This document shows, one piece after another, positions 32,481-42,126 of a stretch of 64,000 nucleotides of DNA. This DNA is from JARYGU01 sp033795365 (lineage in GTDB: Bacteria > Pseudomonadota > Alphaproteobacteria > Rhizobiales > Rhizobiaceae), in contig JARYGU010000010.1 in assembly GCA_033795365.1 (NCBI GenBank), forward strand, positions 1 to 64,000. The letters run 5' to 3'. A program made the translations under genes and the position numbers. The stretch's first letter is position 1; each line of letters begins with the position of its first letter. Below the pieces are notes generated by a model. That model was given only the letters and a program-made list of their open reading frames with translations. It was not told the DNA's origin and made no database searches.

Positions 32481-34109
32481 ATGATCAAGACAGTTCAGAC
32501 GACCCCCTATAGCGACCAGAAGCCTGGAACGTCCGGCCTGCGCAAGAAGGTGCCGGTTTTCCAGCAGACGAATTATGCGGAGAACTTCATCCAGTCGATC
32601 TTCGATTCGCTGGAGGGAAAGGAAGGCCAGACGCTCGTCATCGGCGGCGACGGGCGATTCTACAATCGCGAGGTCATCCAGATCGCCATCAGGATGGCCG
32701 CCGCAAACGGCTTCGCGAAAGTTCTCGTCGGCCGCGGCGGCATTCTCTCCACGCCTGCCGCGTCGAACGTCATCCGCAAATACAAGGCCTTCGGCGGCAT
32801 CGTGCTTTCGGCGAGCCACAATCCCGGTGGGCCGACCGAGGATTTCGGCATAAAGTACAATATCGGCAACGGCGGCCCCGCGCCGGAGAAGATCACCGAC
32901 GCGATCTTTGCCCGCAGCAAGGTGATCGACAACTACAGGATCGCCGACGCGCCGGACCTCAACCTCGACCTGGAAGGCACCCATGACGTCGCCGGAATGG
33001 CCGTGACCGTGATCGATCCGGTTTCCGACTATGCCGAACTGATGGAGGAGCTCTTCGATTTCGCCGCGATCCGCAAGCTCATCGCAGGCGGTTTCGCCGT
33101 CGTCTTCGATGCCATGAGCGCGGTCACCGGCCCTTACGCCAAGGAGATCCTGGAAAACCGCCTCGGGGCTCCCAAGGGTTCCGTGCTGAATTTCATCCCG
33201 CTGCCGGATTTCGGCGGACATCACCCGGATCCGAACCTCGTCCATGCCCGCTCCCTCTACGACCAGATGATGGCCGACGACGCACCGGACTTCGGCGCCG
33301 CATCCGACGGCGACGGCGACCGCAACCTGATCATCGGCAAGGGCATTTTCGTAACGCCCTCTGACAGTCTCGCGCTTCTTGCCGCCAATGCGCATCTGGC
33401 GCCGGGTTATGCCAAGGGGCTCGCCGGCATCGCCCGCTCCATGCCGACCAGCGGCGCGGCCGACCGCGTGGCCGAGAAGCTCGGCATCGGGCTCTACGAA
33501 ACGCCGACCGGCTGGAAATTCTTCGGCAACCTGCTCGACGAAGGCATGGCGACGATCTGCGGCGAGGAAAGTGCCGGCACCGGCTCGAATCACGTGCGCG
33601 AGAAGGACGGCCTCTGGGCGGTTCTGCTCTGGCTCAACATCCTGGCAAGCCGCAAGGAAAGCGTCCTGGACATCGTTCGCGGGCACTGGGCCACCTACGG
33701 CCGGAACTATTATTCCCGCCACGACTATGAGGAGGTCGATTCCGACGCGGCAAACGGGCTGATCGCCGCATTGCGCGATCAGCTTCCGACGCTTCCCGGA
33801 AAATCCTTCGGCGCGCTGAAGGTGGAGACGGCTGACGATTTCGCCTACCACGACCCGGTCGACAAGTCCGTCAGCAGGAACCAGGGTGTGCGCATCCTCT
33901 TTGAGGGAGGCTCGCGCATCGTCTTCCGCCTGTCCGGCACCGGCACTTCCGGGGCGACGCTGCGGGTCTATATCGAGCGATACGAACCCGATGCCGCGCG
34001 CCACGGTCTCGACACGCAGGAGGCGCTTGCCGATCTCGTTGCCGTCGCCGAGGAGATCGCCGAGATCAAGGGACGCACCGGCCGCAACGCACCGAGCGTG
34101 ATTACCTGA
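32481..34109 (+). CDS. pgm: Phosphoglucomutase
   Basis: The 542-residue alpha-D-phosphohexomutase interconverts glucose 6-phosphate and glucose 1-phosphate, feeding GlgC and accepting GlgP product. It carries the phosphoserine loop LSASHNPGGPTEDFGIKYN, the Mg2+ loop DGDGDRN, the sugar-binding GEESAGTG and a C-terminal phosphate-binding RLSGTGTSGATLR. An in-frame start at 32463 would lie inside glgA; ATG 32481 gives the usual MIKTVQTTPYSDQKPGTSGL N-terminus. Its stop overlaps the glgX ATG (TGATG). Confidence 0.95.
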   Translation: MIKTVQTTPYSDQKPGTSGLRKKVPVFQQTNYAENFIQSIFDSLEGKEGQTLVIGGDGRFYNREVIQIAIRMAAANGFAKVLVGRGGILSTPAASNVIRKYKAFGGIVLSASHNPGGPTEDFGIKYNIGNGGPAPEKITDAIFARSKVIDNYRIADAPDLNLDLEGTHDVAGMAVTVIDPVSDYAELMEELFDFAAIRKLIAGGFAVVFDAMSAVTGPYAKEILENRLGAPKGSVLNFIPLPDFGGHHPDPNLVHARSLYDQMMADDAPDFGAASDGDGDRNLIIGKGIFVTPSDSLALLAANAHLAPGYAKGLAGIARSMPTSGAADRVAEKLGIGLYETPTGWKFFGNLLDEGMATICGEESAGTGSNHVREKDGLWAVLLWLNILASRKESVLDIVRGHWATYGRNYYSRHDYEEVDSDAANGLIAALRDQLPTLPGKSFGALKVETADDFAYHDPVDKSVSRNQGVRILFEGGSRIVFRLSGTGTSGATLRVYIERYEPDAARHGLDTQEALADLVAVAEEIAEIKGRTGRNAPSVIT

Positions 34110-36085
34110 TGCTCGTCGCATCGGGGCTTTCGTTCGAGCCGGGGGCGACGCTCTCGGCGGACGGCGTGGAGTTCTCCGTCTATTCGCGGGACGCAGCCCG
34201 GGTGGAGCTCTGTCTCTTCGACGGCAACGGCGAAAGCGAACTCCGCCGCCTGCCCATGCAGCGCGACGAGACGGGGTTCCACCGCGTCTTCGTCGAAGGT
34301 GCTGCGGAGGGAACCCGATACGGCTATCGCGCCGACGGCATCCATTCGCCGGACCACGGCCTCTGGTTCGATCCGTCGAAGCTGCTTGTCGATCCCTATG
34401 CGGTCAAGCTGGACCGCCCTTTCGTCCACGACGCCCGGCTGACCGTCTTCGGCGAGGAAACGGCCGGCATCGTTCCGAAAAGCATCGTCGCCTCGCAAAA
34501 ACCGGTGAAGGTGAAGCCGCCACTTTTCCAACCGGGGGGCTTCATCTACGAGATTGCGGTGCGCGCCTTCACCAGGCTTCATCCCGAAATTCCCGACGCC
34601 ATGTGCGGAACGGTCGCTGCGCTGGCGCATCCCTCCGTCATCGCGCATCTGAAGCGGATCGGCGTCGACGCCGTCGAGCTGATGCCGATAACGGCCTGGA
34701 TCGACGAGCGCCACCTGCCGCCGCTCGGGCTGCACAATAGCTGGGGCTACAATCCGATAGCGTTGATGGCGCTCGATCCCCGTCTGGCGCCCGGCGGCAT
34801 ACGCGAGCTCGCAGACACGGTGGCCGCCCTGCATTCCGAGGGGATCGCCGTGATCCTCGACCTCGTCTTCAACCACTCCGGCGAGAGCGACCGGTTCGGC
34901 ACCACGCTGTCCATGCGCGGGCTCGACAATCTCACCTATTACCGCCATGCGGCGGACCGGCCGGGAGAGCTCGTCAACGATACCGGCTGCGGCAACACGC
35001 TTGCCTGCGAACATCCGGTCGTCCGCCGGCTGATCCTCGACAGCCTGCGCCACTTCGTCCGCAATGCCGGCGTCGACGGCTTCCGTTTCGATCTCGCCCC
35101 CATCCTCGGCCGCGAAAAGGCAGGCTTCACGCCGCAGGCAACGCTTCTGGCCGAAATGCGGTCCGATCCGCTGCTGAAAGATCGCATACTGATCGCGGAG
35201 CCATGGGATATCGGCCCCGGCGGCTACCAGCTCGGCAACTTTCCCGCACCCTTTCTCGAATGGAGCGATCGCTTCCGCGACGACATGCGCCTCTTCTGGC
35301 GCGGCGATCCGCGCAGGCTCGGCGCCTTCGCGACCGTGCTTTGCGGCTCCTCCGACATATTCGAGCGGAACGGCAACGAGGCCACCCGCGCGGTCAATTT
35401 TCTCGCCGCCCATGACGGCTTCACCCTCATGGATCTCGTTTCCCACGAGAAGAAGCACAACGAGGCCAATGGCGAGGACAATCGCGACGGCCACAGCGAG
35501 AACCACTCCTGGAACAACGGCGCGGAGGGGGAAACACCGGCCCCGGCCATCCGCGAGGCCCGCAAGCGGGACGTCATGGCGCTGCTGGCGAGCCTCTTTG
35601 CCTCCAAGGGCACGATCATGCTGACCGCCGGCGACGAAGGCGGCCGCAGCCAGAACGGCAACAACAATGCCTATTGCCAGGACAATGCCATCACCTGGAT
35701 CGACTGGTCGAAGCTCGACGAAGACCTCGTCGCCTTCACCGCCGCGCTGTCGGGCATCCGCAAGCGCTTTTCCGTCTTCGCCGATACCGGCTTCTTCACC
35801 GGCAAGGGCGATGTCGAATGGCTGACCCTGGAAGCACGCCCCATGACGGTCGCCGACTGGGAGGAGCCGACAGCCGGAAGCTTCGCCATGATCCTCAACA
35901 CCGCCGACAGGGCCCGGACCTGCGATACGCGGCTGGCCATCGTCTTCAACCGCACGCGATCCCGCCTGCCCTTTTCGCTGCCGAAGCGCAAGGGCGCGAC
36001 CTGGAACGCCCTGCTTTCCACCGGCGCGTCCGAGACGAAGACGATCGACGCACGAAGCGTTGAATTCTTCGTTGAGACCTGCTGA
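34109..36085 (+). CDS. glgX: Glycogen debranching enzyme
   Basis: The 658-residue GH13 isoamylase-type enzyme hydrolyses alpha-1,6 branches of phosphorylase-limit dextrin. An N-terminal CBM48 region (ADGVEFSVYSRDAARVELCL) is followed by the catalytic barrel. GFRFDLAPILGRE contains the nucleophile Asp, LIAEPWDIGPGGYQLGNFP the acid Glu, and NFLAAHDGFTLMDLVSH the His-Asp pair. GDEGGRSQNGNNNAYCQDN is a GlgX signature. It is last in the glg operon and coupled to pgm. No obvious intrinsic terminator lies directly after it. Confidence 0.94.
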   Translation: MLVASGLSFEPGATLSADGVEFSVYSRDAARVELCLFDGNGESELRRLPMQRDETGFHRVFVEGAAEGTRYGYRADGIHSPDHGLWFDPSKLLVDPYAVKLDRPFVHDARLTVFGEETAGIVPKSIVASQKPVKVKPPLFQPGGFIYEIAVRAFTRLHPEIPDAMCGTVAALAHPSVIAHLKRIGVDAVELMPITAWIDERHLPPLGLHNSWGYNPIALMALDPRLAPGGIRELADTVAALHSEGIAVILDLVFNHSGESDRFGTTLSMRGLDNLTYYRHAADRPGELVNDTGCGNTLACEHPVVRRLILDSLRHFVRNAGVDGFRFDLAPILGREKAGFTPQATLLAEMRSDPLLKDRILIAEPWDIGPGGYQLGNFPAPFLEWSDRFRDDMRLFWRGDPRRLGAFATVLCGSSDIFERNGNEATRAVNFLAAHDGFTLMDLVSHEKKHNEANGEDNRDGHSENHSWNNGAEGETPAPAIREARKRDVMALLASLFASKGTIMLTAGDEGGRSQNGNNNAYCQDNAITWIDWSKLDEDLVAFTAALSGIRKRFSVFADTGFFTGKGDVEWLTLEARPMTVADWEEPTAGSFAMILNTADRARTCDTRLAIVFNRTRSRLPFSLPKRKGATWNALLSTGASETKTIDARSVEFFVETC

Positions 36086-36154
36086 TTTATCTTGAAGCAA
36101 TCAAACTGCATTATATGAGAACGGCTTACGAAACCGTGTGCACGAGGGATATCG

Positions 36155-36643
36155 ATGCCGCCTGAAATCCATCTCAGAGACGTCAGGGATCTGGTTGGCA
36201 AGGAGATCGGAATATCGAAGTGGATTACCGTCGATCAGACGATGATCGACGGCTTTGCGCAAGCCACCGGCGATCACCAGTTCATCCACACCGATCCGGT
36301 CCGCGCCGCGGCGGAGACGCCGTTCGGCGGAACGATCGCCCACGGCTTCCTGTCGCTGTCGCTGCTTTCCGCTATGAACTACGACTGCCTGCCGCACGTC
36401 GTCGAACAGACCATGGGCATCAACTACGGCTTCGACAAGGTGCGCTTCATGACGCCGGTGAAAAGCGGCACGAAGGTGCGCGGCCGCTTCACCATGGCCG
36501 ACGCCCGATTCCGCGGCGCCGGCATGCTGATGGTCACCTATGACGTGACCATCGATATCGAAAACGAGCGCAAGCCGGCACTGACCGCCAACTGGATCAC
36601 GATCATCCAGTTCGACCCGAAGGACCGGCCGGAAGATGCGTGA
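36155..36643 (+). CDS. MaoC-like hydratase, NodN family
   Basis: The 162-residue protein is a single hotdog domain. Its hydratase-2 motif GDHQFIHTDPVRAAAETPFG (about residues 43-62) includes the Asp-His catalytic pair, then GTIAHGFLSLSLLS. The closest well-known relative is rhizobial NodN, a nodulation-linked protein of unclear substrate; (R)-specific enoyl-CoA hydratases have the same fold. It starts 70 bases after glgX, and may use its own promoter in that gap. It is convergent with the sox operon. Nothing here links it to Nod factor genes. Confidence 0.85.
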   Translation: MPPEIHLRDVRDLVGKEIGISKWITVDQTMIDGFAQATGDHQFIHTDPVRAAAETPFGGTIAHGFLSLSLLSAMNYDCLPHVVEQTMGINYGFDKVRFMTPVKSGTKVRGRFTMADARFRGAGMLMVTYDVTIDIENERKPALTANWITIIQFDPKDRPEDA

Positions 36644-36743
36644 GCAAGACAAGCTCCTACTCTTTGAATAGATCTGAATGCGATCCCGTTCTGGCGAGAT
36701 GAAGTTCGTCTCCGACAATCCGGTAGAGGAGCAGCCAGTCGGG

Positions 36744-37301
36744 CTAAGCGTGATTGAGACCCGCGTCCTCCGCCCCTTCCGAGAGCATCCCGAACGCATA
36801 AGCGGAGAACGAGCGCCAGCACTCGACGCGGTAGTCCTCTTCCCCCGTGCGCAAGATGACGACCTCGATCTTGCCGAGCATGGTGCGGACACAGGCGCCG
36901 ACGGGGAAGATGGCCGGCGAGAGGTCGTGCGGGCTGCCGCTGGCGATCGCCTGCGCCGCCTTCGGCCCCGAAACGAGGATCGCCGTGTTCCGGTGCGAGA
37001 CGTCCACCGCCGAGTGCAGCACATCGGCCGAAGCGGCCAGCGCCGTCAGATCCGCGCCGTTCTCGTCGATCAGCAGCCATTCGTCCGGCCCGAGCCAAAG
37101 TGCATGGCGGCCGTTCTTGAATGCGGACGTCTTCGGGCGCACCGGCAGGTCGAGCCCGAAAGCGGCCGAAAGCGCGGGAAGAGCTTCGGCGCCCGCGCGC
37201 AGCGACAGGCGCGTTGCGGGAGCGGCCGGCGCGATGCGGGCAACGGCCGAACCGCCATGCCGGCCTGCAAGCGGAGCCTTGCGGAGTGCTTGATCAGCCA
37301 T
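36744..37301 (-). CDS. soxG: Sarcosine oxidase, gamma subunit
   Basis: The 185-residue subunit belongs to the heterotetrameric sarcosine oxidase, which demethylates sarcosine to glycine with production of hydrogen peroxide and 5,10-methylene-THF. The sequence has the GcvT-like fold typical of gamma subunits, with ALWLGPDEWLLID near residue 67 and DVSHRNTAILVSGPKA. Its start overlaps the soxA stop by eight bases. It is the last gene of soxBDAG and is convergent with the MaoC gene. No strong terminator was seen in the 100-base gap. Confidence 0.9.
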   Translation of the reverse strand: MADQALRKAPLAGRHGGSAVARIAPAAPATRLSLRAGAEALPALSAAFGLDLPVRPKTSAFKNGRHALWLGPDEWLLIDENGADLTALAASADVLHSAVDVSHRNTAILVSGPKAAQAIASGSPHDLSPAIFPVGACVRTMLGKIEVVILRTGEEDYRVECWRSFSAYAFGMLSEGAEDAGLNHA

Positions 37302-40287
37302 TGAGGCGTACCCCTTCCTTGTCGATGAAGATCATGTCGCTGACTTCGACGGCAATCGTCCGGTCTTCCATCGGCACATAGAGCGTCTGGCCCATTTTCG
37401 CCTGTCCGCCGGCAACGAGCGCCAGCGCGATCGACCGGCCGCAATTCTCCGACCAGTAGGACGACGTCACATGTCCGAGCATCGTCATCGGCTTCGGCTG
37501 GTTCGGATCGGCGACGATCTGCGCCCCCTCCTCCAGCACCACCTTCGGGTCCTTCGTCAGAAGCCCGACGAGCTGCTTGCGGCCGTCGCGCGCCAGGTCG
37601 GGACGTTTCAGGCCGCGAATGCCGACGAAATCCGTCTTCTTCTTGGAAACCGCCCAGGAAACGCCCGCATCGTAGGGCGTAACCGTCCCGTCGGTGTCCT
37701 GCCCGACGATGATATAGCCCTTCTCGGCGCGCAGAACGTGCATGGTCTCCGTGCCGTAGGCGCAGGCGCCGAGCGGCTCCGCTTGAGCCCAGATCGCCTC
37801 CCATACGGCCTGGCCATAATCCGCCGGCACGTTGACCTCGTAGCCGGCTTCGCCGGTGAAGGACATCCGGAAAAGCCTGGTCGGCACGCCGCAGATCGTT
37901 CCCTCGCGCACGCTCATATGCGGGAAGGCCTCATTGGAAAGATCGATGCCTTCCACCAGCGGCGCGATGATCTCGCGCGCCTGCGGCCCCTGCACGGCGA
38001 TCACCGCCCACTGCTCCGTGGTCGAGGTGAGCCAGACCTTCAGATGCGGGAATTCGGTCTGGAGATAATCCTCCATGTGGTTCATCACGCGCGGCGCACC
38101 GCCGGTCGTCGTGGTGACATGGAAGCGGTCCTCCGCGATCCGCCCGACCACGCCGTCGTCATAGATGAAACCGTCCTCGCGCAGCATGATGCCGTAGCGG
38201 CAGCGCCCCGGCTTCAGCGTGTCCCAGGCATTGGTGTAGAGAAGATTGAGGAAGGTCGCCGCATCCGGACCGACCACTTCGATCTTGCCGAGCGTCGAGG
38301 CGTCGAACACGCCGGCCACATTGCGCACCGTGCGGCATTCGCGGTTCACCGCATCATGCATCGTCTCGCCGGGGCGCGGATAGTACCAGGCACGCTTCCA
38401 GTTGCCGACATCCTCGAAGACGGCCCCATGGGCCTCTTCCCAGTCGTGGATCGGCGTCTTGCGCGCCGGATCGAAGAGGTCGCCGCGCGAATGGTTGATG
38501 ATCGTGCCGAAGGTTATCGGCGTATAGGGCGCGCGGAAGGTGGTGAGGCCCACTTTGGGGATTTCACGCCCGAGCATTTCGGCGGCGATCGCAAGCCCGT
38601 GGATGTTGGAGAGCTTGCCCTGATCGGTCGCCATCCCGTTCGTGGTGAAGCGCTTGATATGCTCGATCGAATGCATGCCTTCGCGCACCGCGAGCCTTAT
38701 GTCCTTGGCGCAGACGTCGTTCTGGAAGTCCACGAAGGCCTTGGCCGTGCTGTCCGCACCCGCACCCTCGCCGCTTCCGGCCATGCCGCCGCTCCATTCG
38801 AAGCCGCCGTCGCCGCGAAGCTCGATCTTGCCGCTCGCCTCGTGGCCCGCCGCGCGCGCCATCAGTTCGCCGGCGGCGAGCGCTTCCTCGATCGTCGCCT
38901 GCAGGTCGCTGGTACCGTTGCAAGCGCCGACCGAAAGGCAATCCTGCGCATAGGTGCCCGGCAGGAAGCTGCCGCTCGCCGCGTCATAGGCCACCTTGCC
39001 GCGCGACTGCGAGAAGAGGTGCACGGACGGCGTCCAGCCTGCCGACATGATCAGCGCATCGACCGCGATCTTGCGGACGGCGGTGCCGCCGTTGCGCGCG
39101 ACCGACATCGACGAGATGCGCCGGTGTCCCTTGGTGTCGAGAACGGAGTGGCCGGCAAGCACCTCGATGCCGAGGCTGCGCGCTTCCGCCAGTACGGCTT
39201 CGCCGGGCTTGTCGCGGCTGTCGACGATCGCCGCGACCGTGATGCCCGCCCGCTTCAGGTCGAAGGCGGCTTCATAGGCCGAATCATGCGCCGTGTAGAC
39301 GCCTACCTTGCGCCCGACGGCGACGCCGAAATGATTGAGATAGGTGCGCGCTGCCGAGGCCAGCATGATGCCGGGCCGGTCGTTGTTGGCAAACACCATA
39401 TGCCGCTCGATCGCACCCGTGGCGAGAACGACACGCTTGGCACGCACCTGCCAAAGCCGCTCGCGCGGCAGCTTCCTGTCCGGCCGGGGCAGATGATCCG
39501 TCACCCTTTCCACGAGGCCGACGAAATTGTGATTGTAGTAGCCGAAGGCCGTGGTGCGGTTGAGAACCGTGACATTCTCCATCGCGGCAAGACGTGCGGC
39601 CGCGGCCTGGGCCCATTCATACCCGTTCCGGCCGTCGATCTTCACGCTTGCGTCGAAGTGCAGCGACCCGCCGGCTTCCGGCTGCTCGTCGCACAGGATG
39701 ACGCGGGCACCCGTTCCGGCCGCCGAGAGCGCCGCGGCGAGACCCGCGACACCGGCGCCGACCACCAGAACGTCGCAATAGGCATAGAGGTTGGCATAGT
39801 GGTCGGGGTCCTCCTCGGTCGGCGAGACGCCGAGGCCGGCGGCGCGGCGGATGAAGGGCTCGTAAAGCCTCTCCCATGCCGCCTTCGGCCACATGAAGGT
39901 CTTGTAATAGAAGCCGGCCGCAAAGAATGGCGACAGCAGATTGTTGAAGCCGCCGATGTCGAAGGCGAGCGACGGCCAGCGGTTCTGCGAGGACACCTTC
40001 ATCCCGTCGAACACTTCCTGCACGGTCGCGCGCACGTTCGGCTGGCGCCGGGCCGCATCGCGGGCGACGTCGATCAACGCGTTCGGCTCTTCCGGGCCTG
40101 CCGAAAGGATGCCGCGCGGGCGATGATACTTGAACGAGCGTCCGACGAGATGCACCCCGTTGGCAAGAAGCGCGGATGCCACCGTATCCCCGGCAAGCGC
40201 CTCGTAGCTCTTGCCGTCGAAGGTGAAGCGCGCGGTCCTGGCGGGGGTGAGACGGCCGGCACCGGCTATGCGATTGGCGCCGCTCAT
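37294..40287 (-). CDS. soxA: Sarcosine oxidase, alpha subunit
   Basis: The 997-residue alpha subunit binds NAD+ and tetrahydrofolate. The N-terminal part has a 2Fe-2S-ferredoxin-like fold (FTFDGKSYEALAGDTVASAL). The middle holds the dinucleotide-binding VLVVGAGVAGLAAALSAAG followed by CDEQPEAGGSLHFD. The C-terminal third is an aminomethyltransferase-like domain with AWDTLKPGRCRYGIMLREDG, which transfers the one-carbon unit to folate. Start overlaps the soxD stop by four bases (ATGA). Length is normal for the family. Confidence 0.95.
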   Translation of the reverse strand: MSGANRIAGAGRLTPARTARFTFDGKSYEALAGDTVASALLANGVHLVGRSFKYHRPRGILSAGPEEPNALIDVARDAARRQPNVRATVQEVFDGMKVSSQNRWPSLAFDIGGFNNLLSPFFAAGFYYKTFMWPKAAWERLYEPFIRRAAGLGVSPTEEDPDHYANLYAYCDVLVVGAGVAGLAAALSAAGTGARVILCDEQPEAGGSLHFDASVKIDGRNGYEWAQAAAARLAAMENVTVLNRTTAFGYYNHNFVGLVERVTDHLPRPDRKLPRERLWQVRAKRVVLATGAIERHMVFANNDRPGIMLASAARTYLNHFGVAVGRKVGVYTAHDSAYEAAFDLKRAGITVAAIVDSRDKPGEAVLAEARSLGIEVLAGHSVLDTKGHRRISSMSVARNGGTAVRKIAVDALIMSAGWTPSVHLFSQSRGKVAYDAASGSFLPGTYAQDCLSVGACNGTSDLQATIEEALAAGELMARAAGHEASGKIELRGDGGFEWSGGMAGSGEGAGADSTAKAFVDFQNDVCAKDIRLAVREGMHSIEHIKRFTTNGMATDQGKLSNIHGLAIAAEMLGREIPKVGLTTFRAPYTPITFGTIINHSRGDLFDPARKTPIHDWEEAHGAVFEDVGNWKRAWYYPRPGETMHDAVNRECRTVRNVAGVFDASTLGKIEVVGPDAATFLNLLYTNAWDTLKPGRCRYGIMLREDGFIYDDGVVGRIAEDRFHVTTTTGGAPRVMNHMEDYLQTEFPHLKVWLTSTTEQWAVIAVQGPQAREIIAPLVEGIDLSNEAFPHMSVREGTICGVPTRLFRMSFTGEAGYEVNVPADYGQAVWEAIWAQAEPLGACAYGTETMHVLRAEKGYIIVGQDTDGTVTPYDAGVSWAVSKKKTDFVGIRGLKRPDLARDGRKQLVGLLTKDPKVVLEEGAQIVADPNQPKPMTMLGHVTSSYWSENCGRSIALALVAGGQAKMGQTLYVPMEDRTIAVEVSDMIFIDKEGVRLNG

Positions 40288-40628
40288 TGCGCATTTCCTT
40301 CCGTGGCTTCGTAGGTTTCGACCGTCTTCTCCGTGGCTTTCGGAGCGGCGGCGAGATCCGGTTTCGGCTCGCCGGCCTTGTAGCTCGTCAGGAACTTGTC
40401 GCTGACCGTATCACGCGCCGCATTGAAGAAACGGCCGCAGCCGTGGATATGGCGCCAGCGCTCGAAGATCAGTCCCTTGGGATTGTCGCGCAGGAAGAAA
40501 TATTCCTCGAATTCCTCGTCGCTGATATCCGCGATATTCCCGGGCCGGACGATATGCGCGTCGCCGGCATGGCGGAATTCGAGCTCGGAGCGCTCTTCCT
40601 CGCAGTAAGGGCAGTAGATCAGCAGCAT
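40284..40628 (-). CDS. soxD: Sarcosine oxidase, delta subunit
   Basis: The 114-residue subunit starts at 40628; the frame stays open upstream only through a palindromic repeat, which is not part of the gene. The zinc-binding pattern is seen as LLIYCPYCEEERSELEFRHAG and HGCGRFFNAARDT, three Cys and a His. It joins alpha and beta subunits in the holoenzyme. The C-terminal 25 residues are rich in Ala, Lys and Glu and look disordered. It is coupled to soxA by ATGA and separated from soxB by 244 bases of repeat-rich sequence. Confidence 0.93.
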   Translation of the reverse strand: MLLIYCPYCEEERSELEFRHAGDAHIVRPGNIADISDEEFEEYFFLRDNPKGLIFERWRHIHGCGRFFNAARDTVSDKFLTSYKAGEPKPDLAAAPKATEKTVETYEATEGNAQ

Positions 40629-40677
40629 GCGAAACTCCCGGCACATGGGGTCGGTGTAAAAACGAGCGGCGCGCGCG

Positions 40678-40829
40678 CCCTTCTCCCCAGCGGGGAGAAG
40701 GTGCCCGAAGGGCGGATGAGGGGGCGAGCGACGAAAGGAGCGAGCGTCCGAGCGGCAAGCGAAGGACGAGCTTGCCTTGGCGTCCCCCTCATCCGGCTGC
40801 CGCCACCTTCTCCCCGCCGGGGAGAAGGG
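40678..40829. repeat. RIME-like composite palindromic element in the sox operon
   Basis: Two hairpins of CCTTCTCCCC and GGGGAGAAGG lie at 40679-40701 and 40806-40828. Inside them, GGATGAGGGGG (40714-40724) is inverted at 40784-40794. The whole unit is thus a large nested inverted repeat. The composition and motifs match rhizobial intergenic mosaic elements (RIME) as remembered. It fills the soxB-soxD gap and would fold strongly in the mRNA, possibly changing the ratio of soxB to the other subunits. Confidence 0.8.
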
Positions 40830-40872
40830 GAAACCCATCCAGCGCTCGCAGACATATCGAATACCTCCATCA

Positions 40873-42126
40873 TCAATGCGCCACGGCCGCTGCAGCGGCC
40901 TCGTCGATCAGGCGTCCGGTGCGGAAGCGGTCGAGCGTAAGGCCCGCCGCCAGCCGGTGCGGCTCGCCCTTGGCGATCAGGTGCGCGAAGAGATGGGCGG
41001 AGCCGGGCGTCGCCTTGAAGCCGCCGGTACCCCAGCCGCAATTGACGAAAAGCCCCGGAACGGGCGTGACGCCCTGGATGGCGGAGCGGTCGGGCGTATT
41101 GTCGGTGATCCCACCCCACTGGCGCATCATCTTGACCCGGCGGAACATCGGGAAAAGCTCGCAGATGGCATCGAGCGTATGCGTGATGATCTGCAGGCCG
41201 CCGGTCTGCGAATAGGAATTGTACTGGTCCGTTCCGGCGCCGATGACGAGTTCGCCCTTGTCCGACTGGGAGATATAGGCATGAACCGTGTTCGACATGA
41301 CGACGCAGGGAAAGATCGGCTTCATCGGTTCTGAAACGAGCGCCTGCAGCGGCGTCGAATGAAGCGGAACCCGTACGTCCGCCATCGCCATGATCACCGA
41401 GTTATGGCCGGATGCCGAAACGCCGACCTTCTTCGCGCCGATGAAGCCCCGGCTGGTGTCGACGCCCGTCACCTCGCCGTTCGGCCCGCGGCGGATGCCG
41501 GTGACCTCGCAGTTCTGGATGATATGGACGCCGCGGTCGGAGGCTGCCCGTGCATAGCCCCAGGCGACGGCGTCGTGGCGGGCCGTGCCGCCGCGCCGCT
41601 GCAGCGCCGCGCCGTTGATCGGATAGCGCGCGGTCGCAGAGATATCGAGCGGCGGGCAATAGTCCCGCGCCTGCTCCGGCGTCAGCCATTCATTGTCGAT
41701 GCCGTAAAGACGGTTGGCGTGGATATGCCGCTTGAACGACTGCTTGTCGTGAGCGTTGTGCGAAAGCATCATGACGCCGCGCGGCGAATACATGACGTTG
41801 TAATTGAGGTCCTGCGAAAGCCCTTCCCAGAGTTTCAGGGAGTGCTCGTAGATATCCATGCTCTCTTCATAGAGATAGTTGGACCGGATGATCGTCGTGT
41901 TGCGGCCGGTATTGCCGCCGCCGAGCCAGCCCTTCTCGATCACCGCGACATTGGTGATGCCGTGTTCCTTCGCGAGATAATAGGCAGCCCCCAGCCCATG
42001 CCCGCCGCCGCCGATGATGATGACGTCATAGGCCGGCCGCGGCTCCGGCGAGGTCCATTGCGCCTCCCAGCCCTTGTGTCCGCGCAACGCCTCGCGTGCG
42101 ACGGCAAAAACCGAATATTTGCGCAT
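40873..42126 (-). CDS. soxB: Sarcosine oxidase, beta subunit
   Basis: ATG 42126, with GGAG about six bases upstream, gives 417 residues starting MRKYSVFAVAREALRGHKGW; the frame is open 48 bases further. FAD-binding Rossmann motif YDVIIIGGGGHGLGAAYYLA is at about 33-52. The region GGGNTGRNTTIIRSNYL precedes the typical site for covalent FMN attachment. It carries the sarcosine oxidation site. It is the first gene of the operon, divergent from rpsU across about 308 bases. Confidence 0.94.
   Translation of the reverse strand: MRKYSVFAVAREALRGHKGWEAQWTSPEPRPAYDVIIIGGGGHGLGAAYYLAKEHGITNVAVIEKGWLGGGNTGRNTTIIRSNYLYEESMDIYEHSLKLWEGLSQDLNYNVMYSPRGVMMLSHNAHDKQSFKRHIHANRLYGIDNEWLTPEQARDYCPPLDISATARYPINGAALQRRGGTARHDAVAWGYARAASDRGVHIIQNCEVTGIRRGPNGEVTGVDTSRGFIGAKKVGVSASGHNSVIMAMADVRVPLHSTPLQALVSEPMKPIFPCVVMSNTVHAYISQSDKGELVIGAGTDQYNSYSQTGGLQIITHTLDAICELFPMFRRVKMMRQWGGITDNTPDRSAIQGVTPVPGLFVNCGWGTGGFKATPGSAHLFAHLIAKGEPHRLAAGLTLDRFRTGRLIDEAAAAAVAH

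Noticed and set aside
40678..40829. Possible CRISPR-like repeats
   Set aside because: Only two hairpins in inverted nested order, with no regular spacers; it is a RIME-like palindrome.
40628..40838. N-terminal extension of soxD through the upstream palindrome
   Set aside because: The extra residues are encoded by a repeat; the delta subunit begins at LLIYCPYC and ATG 40628 gives the family length.
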